NCBI GenBank assembly: GCA_020635015.1
Contig: JACKAP010000006.1
Location: 1-64,000, forward strand
Source of the DNA: Calditrichia bacterium
Lineage (GTDB): Bacteria > Calditrichota > Calditrichia > RBG-13-44-9 > J075
DNA length: 64,000 nucleotides
Reading direction: 5' to 3'
The notes beneath the pieces are model-generated. The model was not told the origin of the DNA, did no database searches, and saw only the letters and a program-made list of their open reading frames with translations. The first letter of the stretch is position 1. Every line of letters starts with the position of its first letter. A program made the translations under genes and the position numbers. Below are positions 25,811-33,907 of the stretch, in pieces.

Positions 25811-26029
25811 ACATTGCTCAAGAGGCGATTATCCCTATTTTTTCGATCATAAAAAATGTTGCAAAGCTATAAGTAAAGCCTATGCGTTTGATAGGCGGGG
25901 TAGGGAATTGCAGGGTATTTCGAAAAAAAATACGAGATTGTTTGTGAAAGCTATCCTTTATTTCAATTTGTATAGTTATTTTACATTGTGCCAAGGTTGC
26001 TGTTTTGATGCTGAAGAGGAGAGAAAGCT

Positions 26030-27346
26030 GTGGAGTCCTTGTTGATTTATGTCGTAACGGCTGTACTGATGATTGTGATATTTTTACCTTATTTTCTCAA
26101 ATTCCGTAAGCAGCAAAAGGCGGATATCAGCCGCCGCGCCGAGGCGGAAAGCCTGGGGATTATCCGCCCCCAATCCCAATATCCCATGATCGACCAGGCC
26201 AGGTGCATCGGCTGCGGCTCCTGTGTGGCGGCCTGCCCGGAGGATGATGTGCTGGGGGTGGTTTTTGGAAAAGCGGTGATCATCAACGGCATCCGCTGTG
26301 TGGGGCACGGTCACTGCGAAAAAGCCTGCCCGGTATCCGCCATCAAGGTGGGGCTGGGGGATATCACCACCCGCGATGATATTCCGATCACCGATTCCTA
26401 CCACCAGAGTAATGTAGAAGGGCTTTACGTGATCGGAGAACTGGGAGGGCTTTCCCTGATCCGCAACGCCATCCGCCAGGGACGCACCGCCATCGAAAAA
26501 ATTGCCCTGGATCCGATCCGGATCACCGAAGGAGAGATCAAAGATGTGATCATCGTCGGTGCCGGCCCGGCCGGGCTTACTGCGGCATTGTCCTGCATCC
26601 AGCATAAGCTGAGCTATCTCGTGCTGGACCAGCAGGGGCCGGGAGGCACCATTCTGCAATATCCCCGCCGCAAGCTGGTGATGACCCACCCGGTGGAGAT
26701 CCCCCTCTACGGCTGGCTGCGCAATACTGAGTATACCAAAGAGCAGTTGCTGGACATCTGGGAGGCCGCGATTGAAAAGTTCGACCTGGAGATCCTCAAT
26801 CATCATAAAGTGAATACGGTCAAAAAGGACGGGGAGATCTTCCGGGTCGTTACCGAAAAAGGCGATTTCTACGCCCACTCGGTGGTGCTGGCGATGGGCC
26901 GCCGCGGCATCCCCCGCAAACTCAACGTGCCCGGCGAGGAGATGCCGAAGGTGATGTACCAGTTGATCGACGCCCAGGCCTATAATGGCAACCACCTGCT
27001 GGTGGTCGGCGGCGGCGACAGCGCGGTGGAGGCGGCTATCGGCCTGGCCCGGCAAAAGGGCAACCAGGTGACGATCTCCTACCGCAAGCATCAATTCTTC
27101 CGCATCAAGAAGAAAAATGAAGAACGCATCGGGCGGCTGATCAAAGAACGCAAGATCCAGCCGGTATTCGACTCCAATGTGCTGGAAATTGCGCCGGATG
27201 CGGTAAAGCTGCGCCGCCATGAGGAGGTACTGCAGATCCCCAATGAATTCGTCTTTGTGTTTGCCGGAGGCATCCCGCCATTTAAGATGATGAAGGAGAT
27301 GGGAATCCGGTTTGGCGGAGAAACCCGGGCGTGGACGCAGGAGTGA
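26030..27346 (+). CDS. Membrane-anchored Fe-S/FAD NAD(P)H oxidoreductase (copy 2)
   Basis: Protein of 438 residues, a full-length paralogue of the 23280 product. An N-terminal membrane helix (about 5-23) precedes cluster I Cys59, 62, 65, 69 and cluster II C90-x2-H93-x2-C96-x3-C100-P. The same His replaces a Cys ligand at the same position. FAD motif IVGAGPAGLTAA and NAD(P) motif VVGGGDSAVEAA follow, with no CxxC pair. It starts at GTG 26030 with AGGAG 9 bp upstream. The two copies flank the opposite-strand C-x8-CH gene. Conservation of the unusual ligand set in both copies argues that it is functional. Likely role is electron exchange between NAD(P)H, ferredoxin-like centres and the membrane chain. 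Confidence 0.88.
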   Translation: MESLLIYVVTAVLMIVIFLPYFLKFRKQQKADISRRAEAESLGIIRPQSQYPMIDQARCIGCGSCVAACPEDDVLGVVFGKAVIINGIRCVGHGHCEKACPVSAIKVGLGDITTRDDIPITDSYHQSNVEGLYVIGELGGLSLIRNAIRQGRTAIEKIALDPIRITEGEIKDVIIVGAGPAGLTAALSCIQHKLSYLVLDQQGPGGTILQYPRRKLVMTHPVEIPLYGWLRNTEYTKEQLLDIWEAAIEKFDLEILNHHKVNTVKKDGEIFRVVTEKGDFYAHSVVLAMGRRGIPRKLNVPGEEMPKVMYQLIDAQAYNGNHLLVVGGGDSAVEAAIGLARQKGNQVTISYRKHQFFRIKKKNEERIGRLIKERKIQPVFDSNVLEIAPDAVKLRRHEEVLQIPNEFVFVFAGGIPPFKMMKEMGIRFGGETRAWTQE

Positions 27347-27393
27347 GGATAAACGATACGCTCAGACTGAGGACGGTGTAATGCGGAGAATCT

Positions 27394-27500
27394 TTGCATG
27401 GGGCAAGGCGCATGGGGCATGGTGTATTACCGTGCGGGTGTCGGAACATGCGCTTGTATATTGCGGCGCCATGCACCATGCCCTTTGCCCCATGCAGTAA
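27394..27500. repeat. GCATGGGGC / GCCCCATGC word repeat
   Basis: ATGGGGCAAGGCGCATGGGGCATGG on the left and CCATGCCCTTTGCCCCATGC on the right form loose inverted arms. The same words occur at 11723-11755. There is no supported gene in 27347-27546. Confidence 0.7.
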
Positions 27501-27546
27501 AACTTTACACAGTGCTCAATATGAGCGAAAGCATAGAGGAGTGAGT

Positions 27547-28509
27547 ATGTACATTGAGAAGGCTTATGAGGGGCGGAATGAGACCTGGCGCTATTTGGTG
27601 ACGATGGTGCTGGTGATTGTGGTTTTTTTTGTGGGGCATATCCCGGTGTTTGCCTACCTGTTTTCCGCCGGGCCGAATATTTCTGAAACGGCGCTGAGCA
27701 AGCTGGATTTCCGGGCGCTGGGATTGGATCCCAATATCGGCCTGGCCCTGACGCTGCTGCCCTTTGCGCTTGGTTTTGCGGCGCTCCTGGGCGCGATTGT
27801 GGTGATTCACCAACGTTCGGTCAAAAGCGCGTTGACTGCCCGGGGGCGCTTTGACTGGGGGCGCTTTTTTATGGCCGCCGGCCTGTGGCTGGCGCTGACC
27901 GCCTGCATGGAACTGGTGATGTACGGCCTTAATCCGGATAATTATGTGTTTCAATTGAACTGGGAAGGATTTCTGCCGCTACTGGCCGTTTCCTTGATTA
28001 TGCTGCCTTTGCAGACCAGCTTCGAGGAACTGCTGATGCGCGGTTATTTGATGCAGGGCCTGGGGATCTGGGTCAAGTTCCGCTGGAGCCCGCTGCTGAT
28101 TACCTCGCTGCTCTTCGGCTGGATGCATGGCATGAACCCGGAAGTAGAGGAGTTCGGTTTCGGGCTGATGATGGTCTATTATGTCGGCGTGGGCCTGGTG
28201 CTGGGGATCTGCACCCTGATGGATGATGGCCTGGAGCTGGCCTTCGGCTTTCACGCGATCAACAATATCTACAGCGCCACTTTGGTCACTTTCGAAGGAT
28301 CGGCGCTGCAGACCGATGCCCTGTTCCGTCTGAAGTCCCTTGATCCGCTGCTGATGCTGGGCGGCTGGGCGCTGACCGCGGTGATCTTCCTGCTGTTGCT
28401 GAGCCGCAAATATCAGTGGGGCAGTTGGAACAAATTGCTGGCGCAGATCGAAGAACCCCCGCCCGCGGAAAATCTCGCCGCTGAAGCGGCTGGCGAAACA
28501 CGACCGTAA
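27547..28509 (+). CDS. CPBP-family intramembrane metalloprotease
   Basis: Polytopic membrane protein of about 320 residues with seven to eight hydrophobic segments. It carries the family motifs: EE-x3-R in SFEELLMRGYL (motif 1), the zinc-type His in LLFGWMHG (motif 2) and HAINNIYSA (motif 3). These are the residues expected for a CAAX-protease/bacteriocin-processing (ABI) enzyme cutting within the membrane. The C-terminus is a short Ala/Glu/Pro-rich tail. ATG 27547 has AGGAG 5 bp upstream; the GTG at 27541 is an alternative. It is separated from the flavoprotein gene by a 200-bp repeat gap, so membership in that operon is uncertain. Substrate unknown. Confidence 0.87.
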   Translation: MYIEKAYEGRNETWRYLVTMVLVIVVFFVGHIPVFAYLFSAGPNISETALSKLDFRALGLDPNIGLALTLLPFALGFAALLGAIVVIHQRSVKSALTARGRFDWGRFFMAAGLWLALTACMELVMYGLNPDNYVFQLNWEGFLPLLAVSLIMLPLQTSFEELLMRGYLMQGLGIWVKFRWSPLLITSLLFGWMHGMNPEVEEFGFGLMMVYYVGVGLVLGICTLMDDGLELAFGFHAINNIYSATLVTFEGSALQTDALFRLKSLDPLLMLGGWALTAVIFLLLLSRKYQWGSWNKLLAQIEEPPPAENLAAEAAGETRP

Positions 28510-28514
28510 TGCGT

Positions 28515-28612
28515 ATTAAGACTCACGCAAAGGCGCAAAGCCGCAGAGTAGCCGCAAAGCAATAATTAAGGTTTCCCTTTGCGAATCTTTGCGCCTCCGC
28601 GTCTTTGCGTGA
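28515..28612. repeat. Inverted CGCAAAGGCGCAAAG repeat between convergent genes
   Basis: Left arm TCACGCAAAGGCGCAAAGCC and right arm CTTTGCGCCTCCGCGTCTTT plus GCGTGA are imperfect inverted copies. They fill the 110-bp gap between the CPBP and aminotransferase genes. The position would suit a two-way terminator, but there is no clear T-run. Confidence 0.8.
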
Positions 28613-28619
28613 TAAATAT

Positions 28620-29780
28620 TCAGCACGTAGTGTATTCCGGAATCAGCCGCCCCAGCGCCCGGAGCAGGGTATCGACTTCCGCCCGGGTGTTGTATCCCTG
28701 GATCGAGATTCTCAGAAACTGCTGTGCTCCCATTTCTTGCACCGGTATTTCGATTCCATATTCCTCGTACAGCCGCGTTTTTAATGCCGCCCCATCCCCC
28801 GGCGGCAGCAGATGGGCGGCCATCTGGCAAATCCACTCCGGGTCTTCCGGGCAGATGGCCGGAAGGCCGAGGATCTTCAGAATTTCCCGCCGGGCATATA
28901 CCAACAGCTCATAACAGTATTCCTGAACGTTATCCCAATTATAGTCTTTCCGGAATTGGATCGCTGCCGGCACGCTGAGGTAGGCGGCGATGTCCCGCGT
29001 TCCCTGAAATTCGTTGGCGGCGATGAAGGGTGAGGCGCTGAGCGACATGTTGCGCCAACTGACCACCAGCGGCTCGAGCAGCGGCTGCACCTCAGGGCGG
29101 GCGTAGAGGAAGGCGGCGCCTTTAGGCGACATCAGCCATTTGTGGCAGTTGCCGGCGTAAAAATCCGCTCCCAGCGCTTCCAGGTCGAGCGGCACCTGTC
29201 CCGGGGCATGGGCGCCGTCGATCACAGTGAGGATACCCCGCTCCCGGGCGCGCCGGATCAACGGCGCAATGGGAAAGATCAACCCGGTGGGAGAGGTGAT
29301 GTGGCTGATGAAAAGCACCCGGGTGCGCTCGCTGACCCCCTGCCATATCGTCTCGATGACCTCTTCTGCCGAGCGGATCGGCAGCGAAATGGTCGGGCGC
29401 ACATAGCGGCAGCCGCGCTTGCTGCAGACAAATTCCCAGGTCTGGTCCAGAGCACCGTACTCGTGATTGTTGCTGAGGATCTCATCGCCGGGTCCCAGCG
29501 GCAGGGAGCGGGCCACGATGTTCAGGGCGGTGGTGGCGTTGGTCGTATAAAAAAGATTTTCCTGCCCGGTGCCCAGGAATGCGGCCAGAACACCGCGCGC
29601 TTCCTCCATCAGAGCACCAAAGCGCCGCCCGAGAAATTCTACCGGCTGGCGCTCCAGCTCCCGCTGCCAATCTTGATAGACCTCAAACACCGGCCGGGGA
29701 CAGGCCCCGAAGGACCCGTGATTGAAAAAAATGATATTGGGATCGATCAGGAACAAATCGCGCAAATTGGCTAGATGCAT
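28620..29780 (-). CDS. Class V aminotransferase (isopenicillin-N-epimerase-like)
   Basis: Cytoplasmic PLP enzyme of about 386 residues. Fold-type I class V features are present: FNHGSFGACP near the N-terminus, TTNATTALN for phosphate contact, DGAHAPGQ with the pyridine-binding Asp, and GNCHKWLMSPKG with the Schiff-base Lys. The sequence is closer in style to isopenicillin N epimerase-like or cysteine-desulfurase-like members than to SufS, since no catalytic-loop Cys is evident. The reaction (desulfuration, epimerisation or transamination) cannot be decided. ATG 29780 has GGAGG 5 bp upstream. Upstream in-frame starts lie in repeat sequence and are not preferred. Neighbours give no pathway context. 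Confidence 0.88.
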   Translation of the reverse strand: MHLANLRDLFLIDPNIIFFNHGSFGACPRPVFEVYQDWQRELERQPVEFLGRRFGALMEEARGVLAAFLGTGQENLFYTTNATTALNIVARSLPLGPGDEILSNNHEYGALDQTWEFVCSKRGCRYVRPTISLPIRSAEEVIETIWQGVSERTRVLFISHITSPTGLIFPIAPLIRRARERGILTVIDGAHAPGQVPLDLEALGADFYAGNCHKWLMSPKGAAFLYARPEVQPLLEPLVVSWRNMSLSASPFIAANEFQGTRDIAAYLSVPAAIQFRKDYNWDNVQEYCYELLVYARREILKILGLPAICPEDPEWICQMAAHLLPPGDGAALKTRLYEEYGIEIPVQEMGAQQFLRISIQGYNTRAEVDTLLRALGRLIPEYTTC

Positions 29781-30054
29781 TGTTTCCTCCGGTAGGTGAT
29801 TCGCCTCAGTATGTTGTTGGTTGTTGGTCATTGGCTATTGGTAACAACCAACAACCAACAACCAACAACCAACAAATTTAATCCTCAGTTGTCAGATATC
29901 AGTGAAAATATTCGTGTTTATTTGCGTAAATTCGTGGCTCCAAAAAAAAAACCGTGTAATCCGTGGATTCAAAAATCAATCCTTTCGATTCTTACGAAAA
30001 CCACTGCCCATTTGCAAAATATTTTTTCTTTTATTTTATCAACCAGCCCTACTA
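29781..30054. repeat. Gap with inverted CAACAACC arms and CGTGGATTC words
   Basis: Bases 29813-29876 hold TTGTTGGTTGTTGG and its inverted counterpart AACAACCAACAACCAACAA. Bases 29900-29975 hold ATTCGTG and AATCCGTGGATTC words. The remainder is AT-rich without a gene. ATTCCGCACTCCGC words begin near 30067, inside the end of umuC. Confidence 0.75.
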
Positions 30055-31361
30055 TCATCCATCCAGCATCCCCAATTCCGCACTCCGCATTCCGCACTCC
30101 GCATTCGCACCCACCGTCATCAATTCCTCCCAACGCGTCGTATATCCCGGCGAGAGTCGCTCCTGGCGCAGTCCCCAGCTTTTTGCAAATCCCTGCACCG
30201 CAAACTGCAGCGTGTCGCGGCCCATACGGTGATTGAGGCGGTCGGCCACCTCCATCAGACGGCGGTGCTTTTCGCGGTCAACTGTGTCGAAGAGGCTGCC
30301 CTGCACCGTTTCGGCCGGCACGATGCCCGTCGCCAGCACGCCGGCCTTTTTGTAGCGATGGCCGGAACGATAGATCCGCTTCAAACCACTCAGGGCATAG
30401 CGAATGAGTTCCGGGGTGCTGTTGCTGGCTACCGGCAGTTGCAGTGTCTGGCAATGGTTGTATTGCGGCTCCTCCGGTTTGAAGGGATTGGTATGAATAA
30501 AAACGGATACCAAATTGGTATGCGAATTTTGCCGGCGCAGTTTCTCCGCGCAGCGGGCGGCAAAGGTGGCCACCGCTTCTTCCAAGAGTTGATAACTTTC
30601 CACTGGCGTACCGAAGGAACGCGAGGTGCAGATATTCTTCTTGGCCGGAGGCGCCGTTTCCAGCGCCAGGCAGGAGACGCCGCGCAGTTCCTGCACCAGG
30701 CGCAGCCCCACAATGGTCAGATGTTGTTTAATCCAGGCATCATTTGCCTGGCGGAGCTGGCCGGCACTAAAGATTCCGTGACGGTTGAGGAATTTGCAAT
30801 ACTGGCCGCCGATACCCCAGACATCTTCTACCGGAAATGTTTCCAGAACCGCCTCAATTTGCTCTGCATTTTCCAGTACAAAGACACCATCCGCCGTTTG
30901 TTTTTTGGCGATGCGATTGGCAGCCTTGGCCAGGGTTTTGGTGGGGGCAATGCCGATCGAGACCGGAATACCGGTCCACTGAATTACCGTGCGGCGCAGC
31001 TCGGCGGCGAAGCGGGGGAGGGCAGGGGGGGCGATGCCGCGCAGATCGAGGAAGGCCTCGTCGATGGAATAGATCTCGATCGCCGGGGCAAATGCCGCCA
31101 GGGTATTCATCACCCGCTCGGACATGTCGCCGTAGAGGGCGTAGTTGGAGAGAACACCGCCACCCGGTGGCGGTCGATCAGCGCCTGCTTCTGGAAGGCC
31201 GGCTCGCCCATGCGGAAGCCGAGCGCCTTGGCCTCGTTAGAGCGGGCCACCACGCAGCCGTCGTTGTTGGAGAGCACGATCACCGCCCGTCCGGCCAGTC
31301 GAGGCGCGAACACCCGCTCGCAGGAGGCGTAAAAATTGTTGCAGTCGACCAGCGCGAACAT
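30055..31361 (-). CDS. umuC: UmuC-like Y-family DNA polymerase subunit, frameshifted
   Basis: Error-prone translesion polymerase subunit of about 430 residues. The N-terminal part (31361 to about 31145) begins FALVDCNNFYASCERVF, with a metal-binding Asp, and contains VLSNNDGCVVARS. After a frameshift near 31145 (TTCTCTCC, two extra bases or one missing) it resumes as NYALYGDMSERV and IYSIDEAFLDL, with the second acidic catalytic pair. The helix-hairpin-helix region (VWGIGGQYCKFLN) and little-finger domain follow. The end is odd: after SPGYTTRWEELMTV the frame runs through the intergenic word repeat (NAECGMRSAE). Start 31361 has GAGG 5 bp upstream and lies 7 bp after umuD. Probably intact in the organism, with the frameshift an assembly error. 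SOS-type regulation is expected for the family, but no operator was recognised. Confidence 0.85.
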
Positions 31362-31368
31362 CGCCGCC

Positions 31369-31827
31369 TCAGGTTTTGTGGATCACGTAGGGCACCACCC
31401 CCCAGACCTGGAAATCCATCTCCGCGGTGACGGGTAGGGGAGGGTAGTCGGGATGCTCGGCATGGAGGAAGATCTGCCCGCCCTGCTTGCGGAAGCGCTT
31501 CACCGAAAATTCCCCGTTGAGCACGCAGACGATGATGTCGTTCTGTTTCGGGGTCAGCGCCCGGTCGACGATCAGGATATCCCCGCTGAAGATGCCCGCA
31601 CCTTCCATCGAATGGCCTTCCACCCGCACGAAGAAGGTGGCGGAGGGGTGCTTGATCAGCAGTTGGTTGAGATCGAGCTTCTGCTCCAGGTAATCATCCG
31701 CCGGAGAGGGAAAGCCGGCGCACACCCGGGTGGCGTAGATCGGGATCCCCGGCGCCGGCCCCCGCACCAGGCGGTAGAGGGTAAATTGATCCATTCCCTG
31801 CAATTTTTTTAGGACGAGTCCTTTCAT
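31369..31827 (-). CDS. umuD: UmuD-like self-cleaving polymerase V subunit
   Basis: Protein of about 152 residues of the LexA/UmuD S24 peptidase family. The cleavage region reads CAGFPSPADDYLEQ, with Ala-Gly at the expected bond. The catalytic Ser is in GHSMEGAGI (about 82) and the catalytic Lys in NGEFSVKRF (about 119). RecA-stimulated self-cleavage would give the active partner of UmuC. ATG 31827 has AGAGG 5 bp upstream; GTG 31833 is possible. It precedes umuC by 7 bp. The upstream 220 bp to the divergent restriction gene is AT-rich with no recognised operator. Confidence 0.92.
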   Translation of the reverse strand: MKGLVLKKLQGMDQFTLYRLVRGPAPGIPIYATRVCAGFPSPADDYLEQKLDLNQLLIKHPSATFFVRVEGHSMEGAGIFSGDILIVDRALTPKQNDIIVCVLNGEFSVKRFRKQGGQIFLHAEHPDYPPLPVTAEMDFQVWGVVPYVIHKT

Positions 31828-32050
31828 CTGCACCTCTGTTTAGTTTTATTTTCAATAAAAATAATAATTTATGGATGTATTTTGCAATATTTTTTTATTA
31901 AAATCTGATGGCCGACGGCATCAAGATGATGAAGGGAAAGTAGAGGAAAAATCGGGCTTATTTTATTATTGAAATCCTGATAGAGTTAAACTAACTTCCA
32001 AGGCTTAAACGATCAATCCTTACTTACATAATTCTCAGAATGAGTTCGTT

Positions 32051-32776
32051 ATGACAACAGTTACCGATGATCTAGAAAGTTATATTTCAAATGCCGTATC
32101 TCGTTACTGGCAGAGCCGGAAACTGCAAAAAGAAAAACAAACACATCGCGGTGTCTCTGATACAGGCCTGAGGAGTGCAGTTACTGGCGGTGCCCAAATG
32201 GATGGCTTTATTGATCTTTTTACAAAAATAATTGTGGAAGCAGGAATGAGCGAGCGATTCGTTTTCAAAAAACGTATGCTCGAGCTACCAGGTTTTTTTA
32301 GACCAACGAAGGAATGGGATTTGCTCGTTATCAAAGATGATCATTTAGTTGCAGCAATTGAGGCAAAGTCACAAGTCGGCCCTTCTTTTGGAAACAACTT
32401 CAACAATCGAACCGAAGAGGCTATGGGTAGCGCAGTGGATCTGTGGACGGCATATCGTGAAGGTGCATTCAATGGCGGGGTTCAACCTTTTATCGGATAC
32501 TTTTTTATGCTGGAAGACTGTGATAAGTCAACTCGCCCGGTTAAGGTTAAAGAGCCGCATTTTAAAGCCTTCCCTGAGTTCGTGGGAGCTTCATATATGA
32601 AAAGATATGAAATTTTTTGCCGCAAACTTGTTCTGGAACGTCATTATACGGCAGCATGCTTTATAACCTCTCAAAGTGAAACAGGCCTTAACGGTGCTTA
32701 TAACGAACCTGCAAATGATCTTTCTACGAAGCTTTTTTTCAGATCTCTCATATCCCACATCGGAGCATTTGTATGA
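32051..32776 (+). CDS. PaeR7I/XhoI-like type II restriction endonuclease
   Basis: Endonuclease of 241 residues. It matches the PaeR7I/XhoI family in the stretch TGGAQMDGF and in the catalytic core EWDLLVI ... AAIEAKSQVGPSFGNNFNNR, with the Asp and Glu-x-Lys metal site, followed by EEAMGSAVDLWTAYREGAF. Enzymes of this family cut CTCGAG; specificity here is inferred. The gene is visibly AT-rich compared with neighbours, suggesting acquisition by transfer. The ribosome site is weak. Its stop overlaps the methyltransferase start (ATGA at 32773), so the two are translationally coupled. Confidence 0.9.
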   Translation: MTTVTDDLESYISNAVSRYWQSRKLQKEKQTHRGVSDTGLRSAVTGGAQMDGFIDLFTKIIVEAGMSERFVFKKRMLELPGFFRPTKEWDLLVIKDDHLVAAIEAKSQVGPSFGNNFNNRTEEAMGSAVDLWTAYREGAFNGGVQPFIGYFFMLEDCDKSTRPVKVKEPHFKAFPEFVGASYMKRYEIFCRKLVLERHYTAACFITSQSETGLNGAYNEPANDLSTKLFFRSLISHIGAFV

Positions 32777-33699
32777 AACATATTGATGGCAGAACTTTGC
32801 AAAGACTAATTAATTGCGATGCAAGGGATCTAGGTTTTTTGGATGATGAATCGATACATCTCGTTGTTACTTCGCCGCCTTACTGGAATTTAAAACGCTA
32901 TCATGAGAATCCGGAACAATTGGGTCACATTGATGACTATGAATTATTTTTAAATGAACTCGAAAAAGTATGGAAAGAAGTTTTCCGGGTATTAGTTCCA
33001 GGCGGTAGATTAGTTTGTGTTGTCGGAGATGTATGCGTTTCAAGAAAAAAATTCGGGCGACATCTTGTATTTCCCTTACATGCGGATATCTGTGTTTCAT
33101 GTAGGAAAATTGGGTTTGATAATCTTAATCCCATTATTTGGCACAAAATCTCAAACGCAAATTTTGAAGTCGATAACGGCACGAAGTTTTTAGGAAAACC
33201 CTATGAACCGAATGCAATCATTAAAAATGATATGGAATTTATCTTAATGCAGAGAAAACCCGGTGGTTATCGTAAACCGACTGATGAGCAAAGAAAGTTA
33301 AGCAAAATTGCAAAGAAGGATTTTGACGTTTGGTTTCAACAGATATGGAAAATTACCGGTGCTTCAACGAAAATCCATCCTGCCCCATTTCCGCTAGAAC
33401 TTGCAAATCGTTTGGTAAGAATGTTTTCATTTCATGGTGATACTGTCCTCGATCCCTTTTGCGGTAGCGGCACGACAATGATTGCGGCTTTAAGGAATGG
33501 CAGGAATAGCATCGGGATAGATATTGAACCTGAGTATTGCCGTATTGCAGCACGATACCTGAAAAAGGAGAGCGGTGATTTCTTTGTAAATGCAGAATTA
33601 AAATTCGAGAAAATATCCGATACTCATTCAGGGCGAATGTATATTTGTGAGGATCCGACACTTTATAAAGTTAGAGCATCCAAGAGATCAATCGAGTAG
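32773..33699 (+). CDS. Cognate DNA methyltransferase
   Basis: Methyltransferase of 308 residues in the beta-type order: catalytic motif TSPPYW (about 33-38) before the AdoMet motif DPFCGSGTT (about 223-231), then NSIGIDIEPEYC. SPPY suggests an exocyclic-amino methyltransferase; whether it makes N6-methyladenine (as M.PaeR7I) or N4-methylcytosine cannot be told. It should protect the host from the endonuclease encoded immediately upstream. CTCGAG does occur in this window, for example at 14869, 29073 and 59236. The codon use is AT-rich like its partner. The 33700-33907 gap after it holds no gene. Confidence 0.92.
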   Translation: MKHIDGRTLQRLINCDARDLGFLDDESIHLVVTSPPYWNLKRYHENPEQLGHIDDYELFLNELEKVWKEVFRVLVPGGRLVCVVGDVCVSRKKFGRHLVFPLHADICVSCRKIGFDNLNPIIWHKISNANFEVDNGTKFLGKPYEPNAIIKNDMEFILMQRKPGGYRKPTDEQRKLSKIAKKDFDVWFQQIWKITGASTKIHPAPFPLELANRLVRMFSFHGDTVLDPFCGSGTTMIAALRNGRNSIGIDIEPEYCRIAARYLKKESGDFFVNAELKFEKISDTHSGRMYICEDPTLYKVRASKRSIE

Positions 33700-33907
33700 A
33701 CCAAGATAATAAGTCTCATGCTCAAAGGATGGGGGAGAAAGATTATCGATTTATAGGAGACCCATTCCTTCTATACCCCAACCTCTTTCGCGTAAATTCG
33801 TGGCAAAAATTTTTTCCAACCTGTGAACTGCAACATAACCCTGCGAACACCAAATCTTTCCCGCCGCAATGCCGTAGATTGACCATTAACCAAAATTGGA
33901 GGATCTA

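Noticed and set aside
25985..26020. A further TGGCAC element (GTGCCA at 25988) as a sigma-54 promoter
   Set aside because: On the minus strand it is followed by AATGT-AAAA, so the -12 TTG is missing and the distance to the gene is large.
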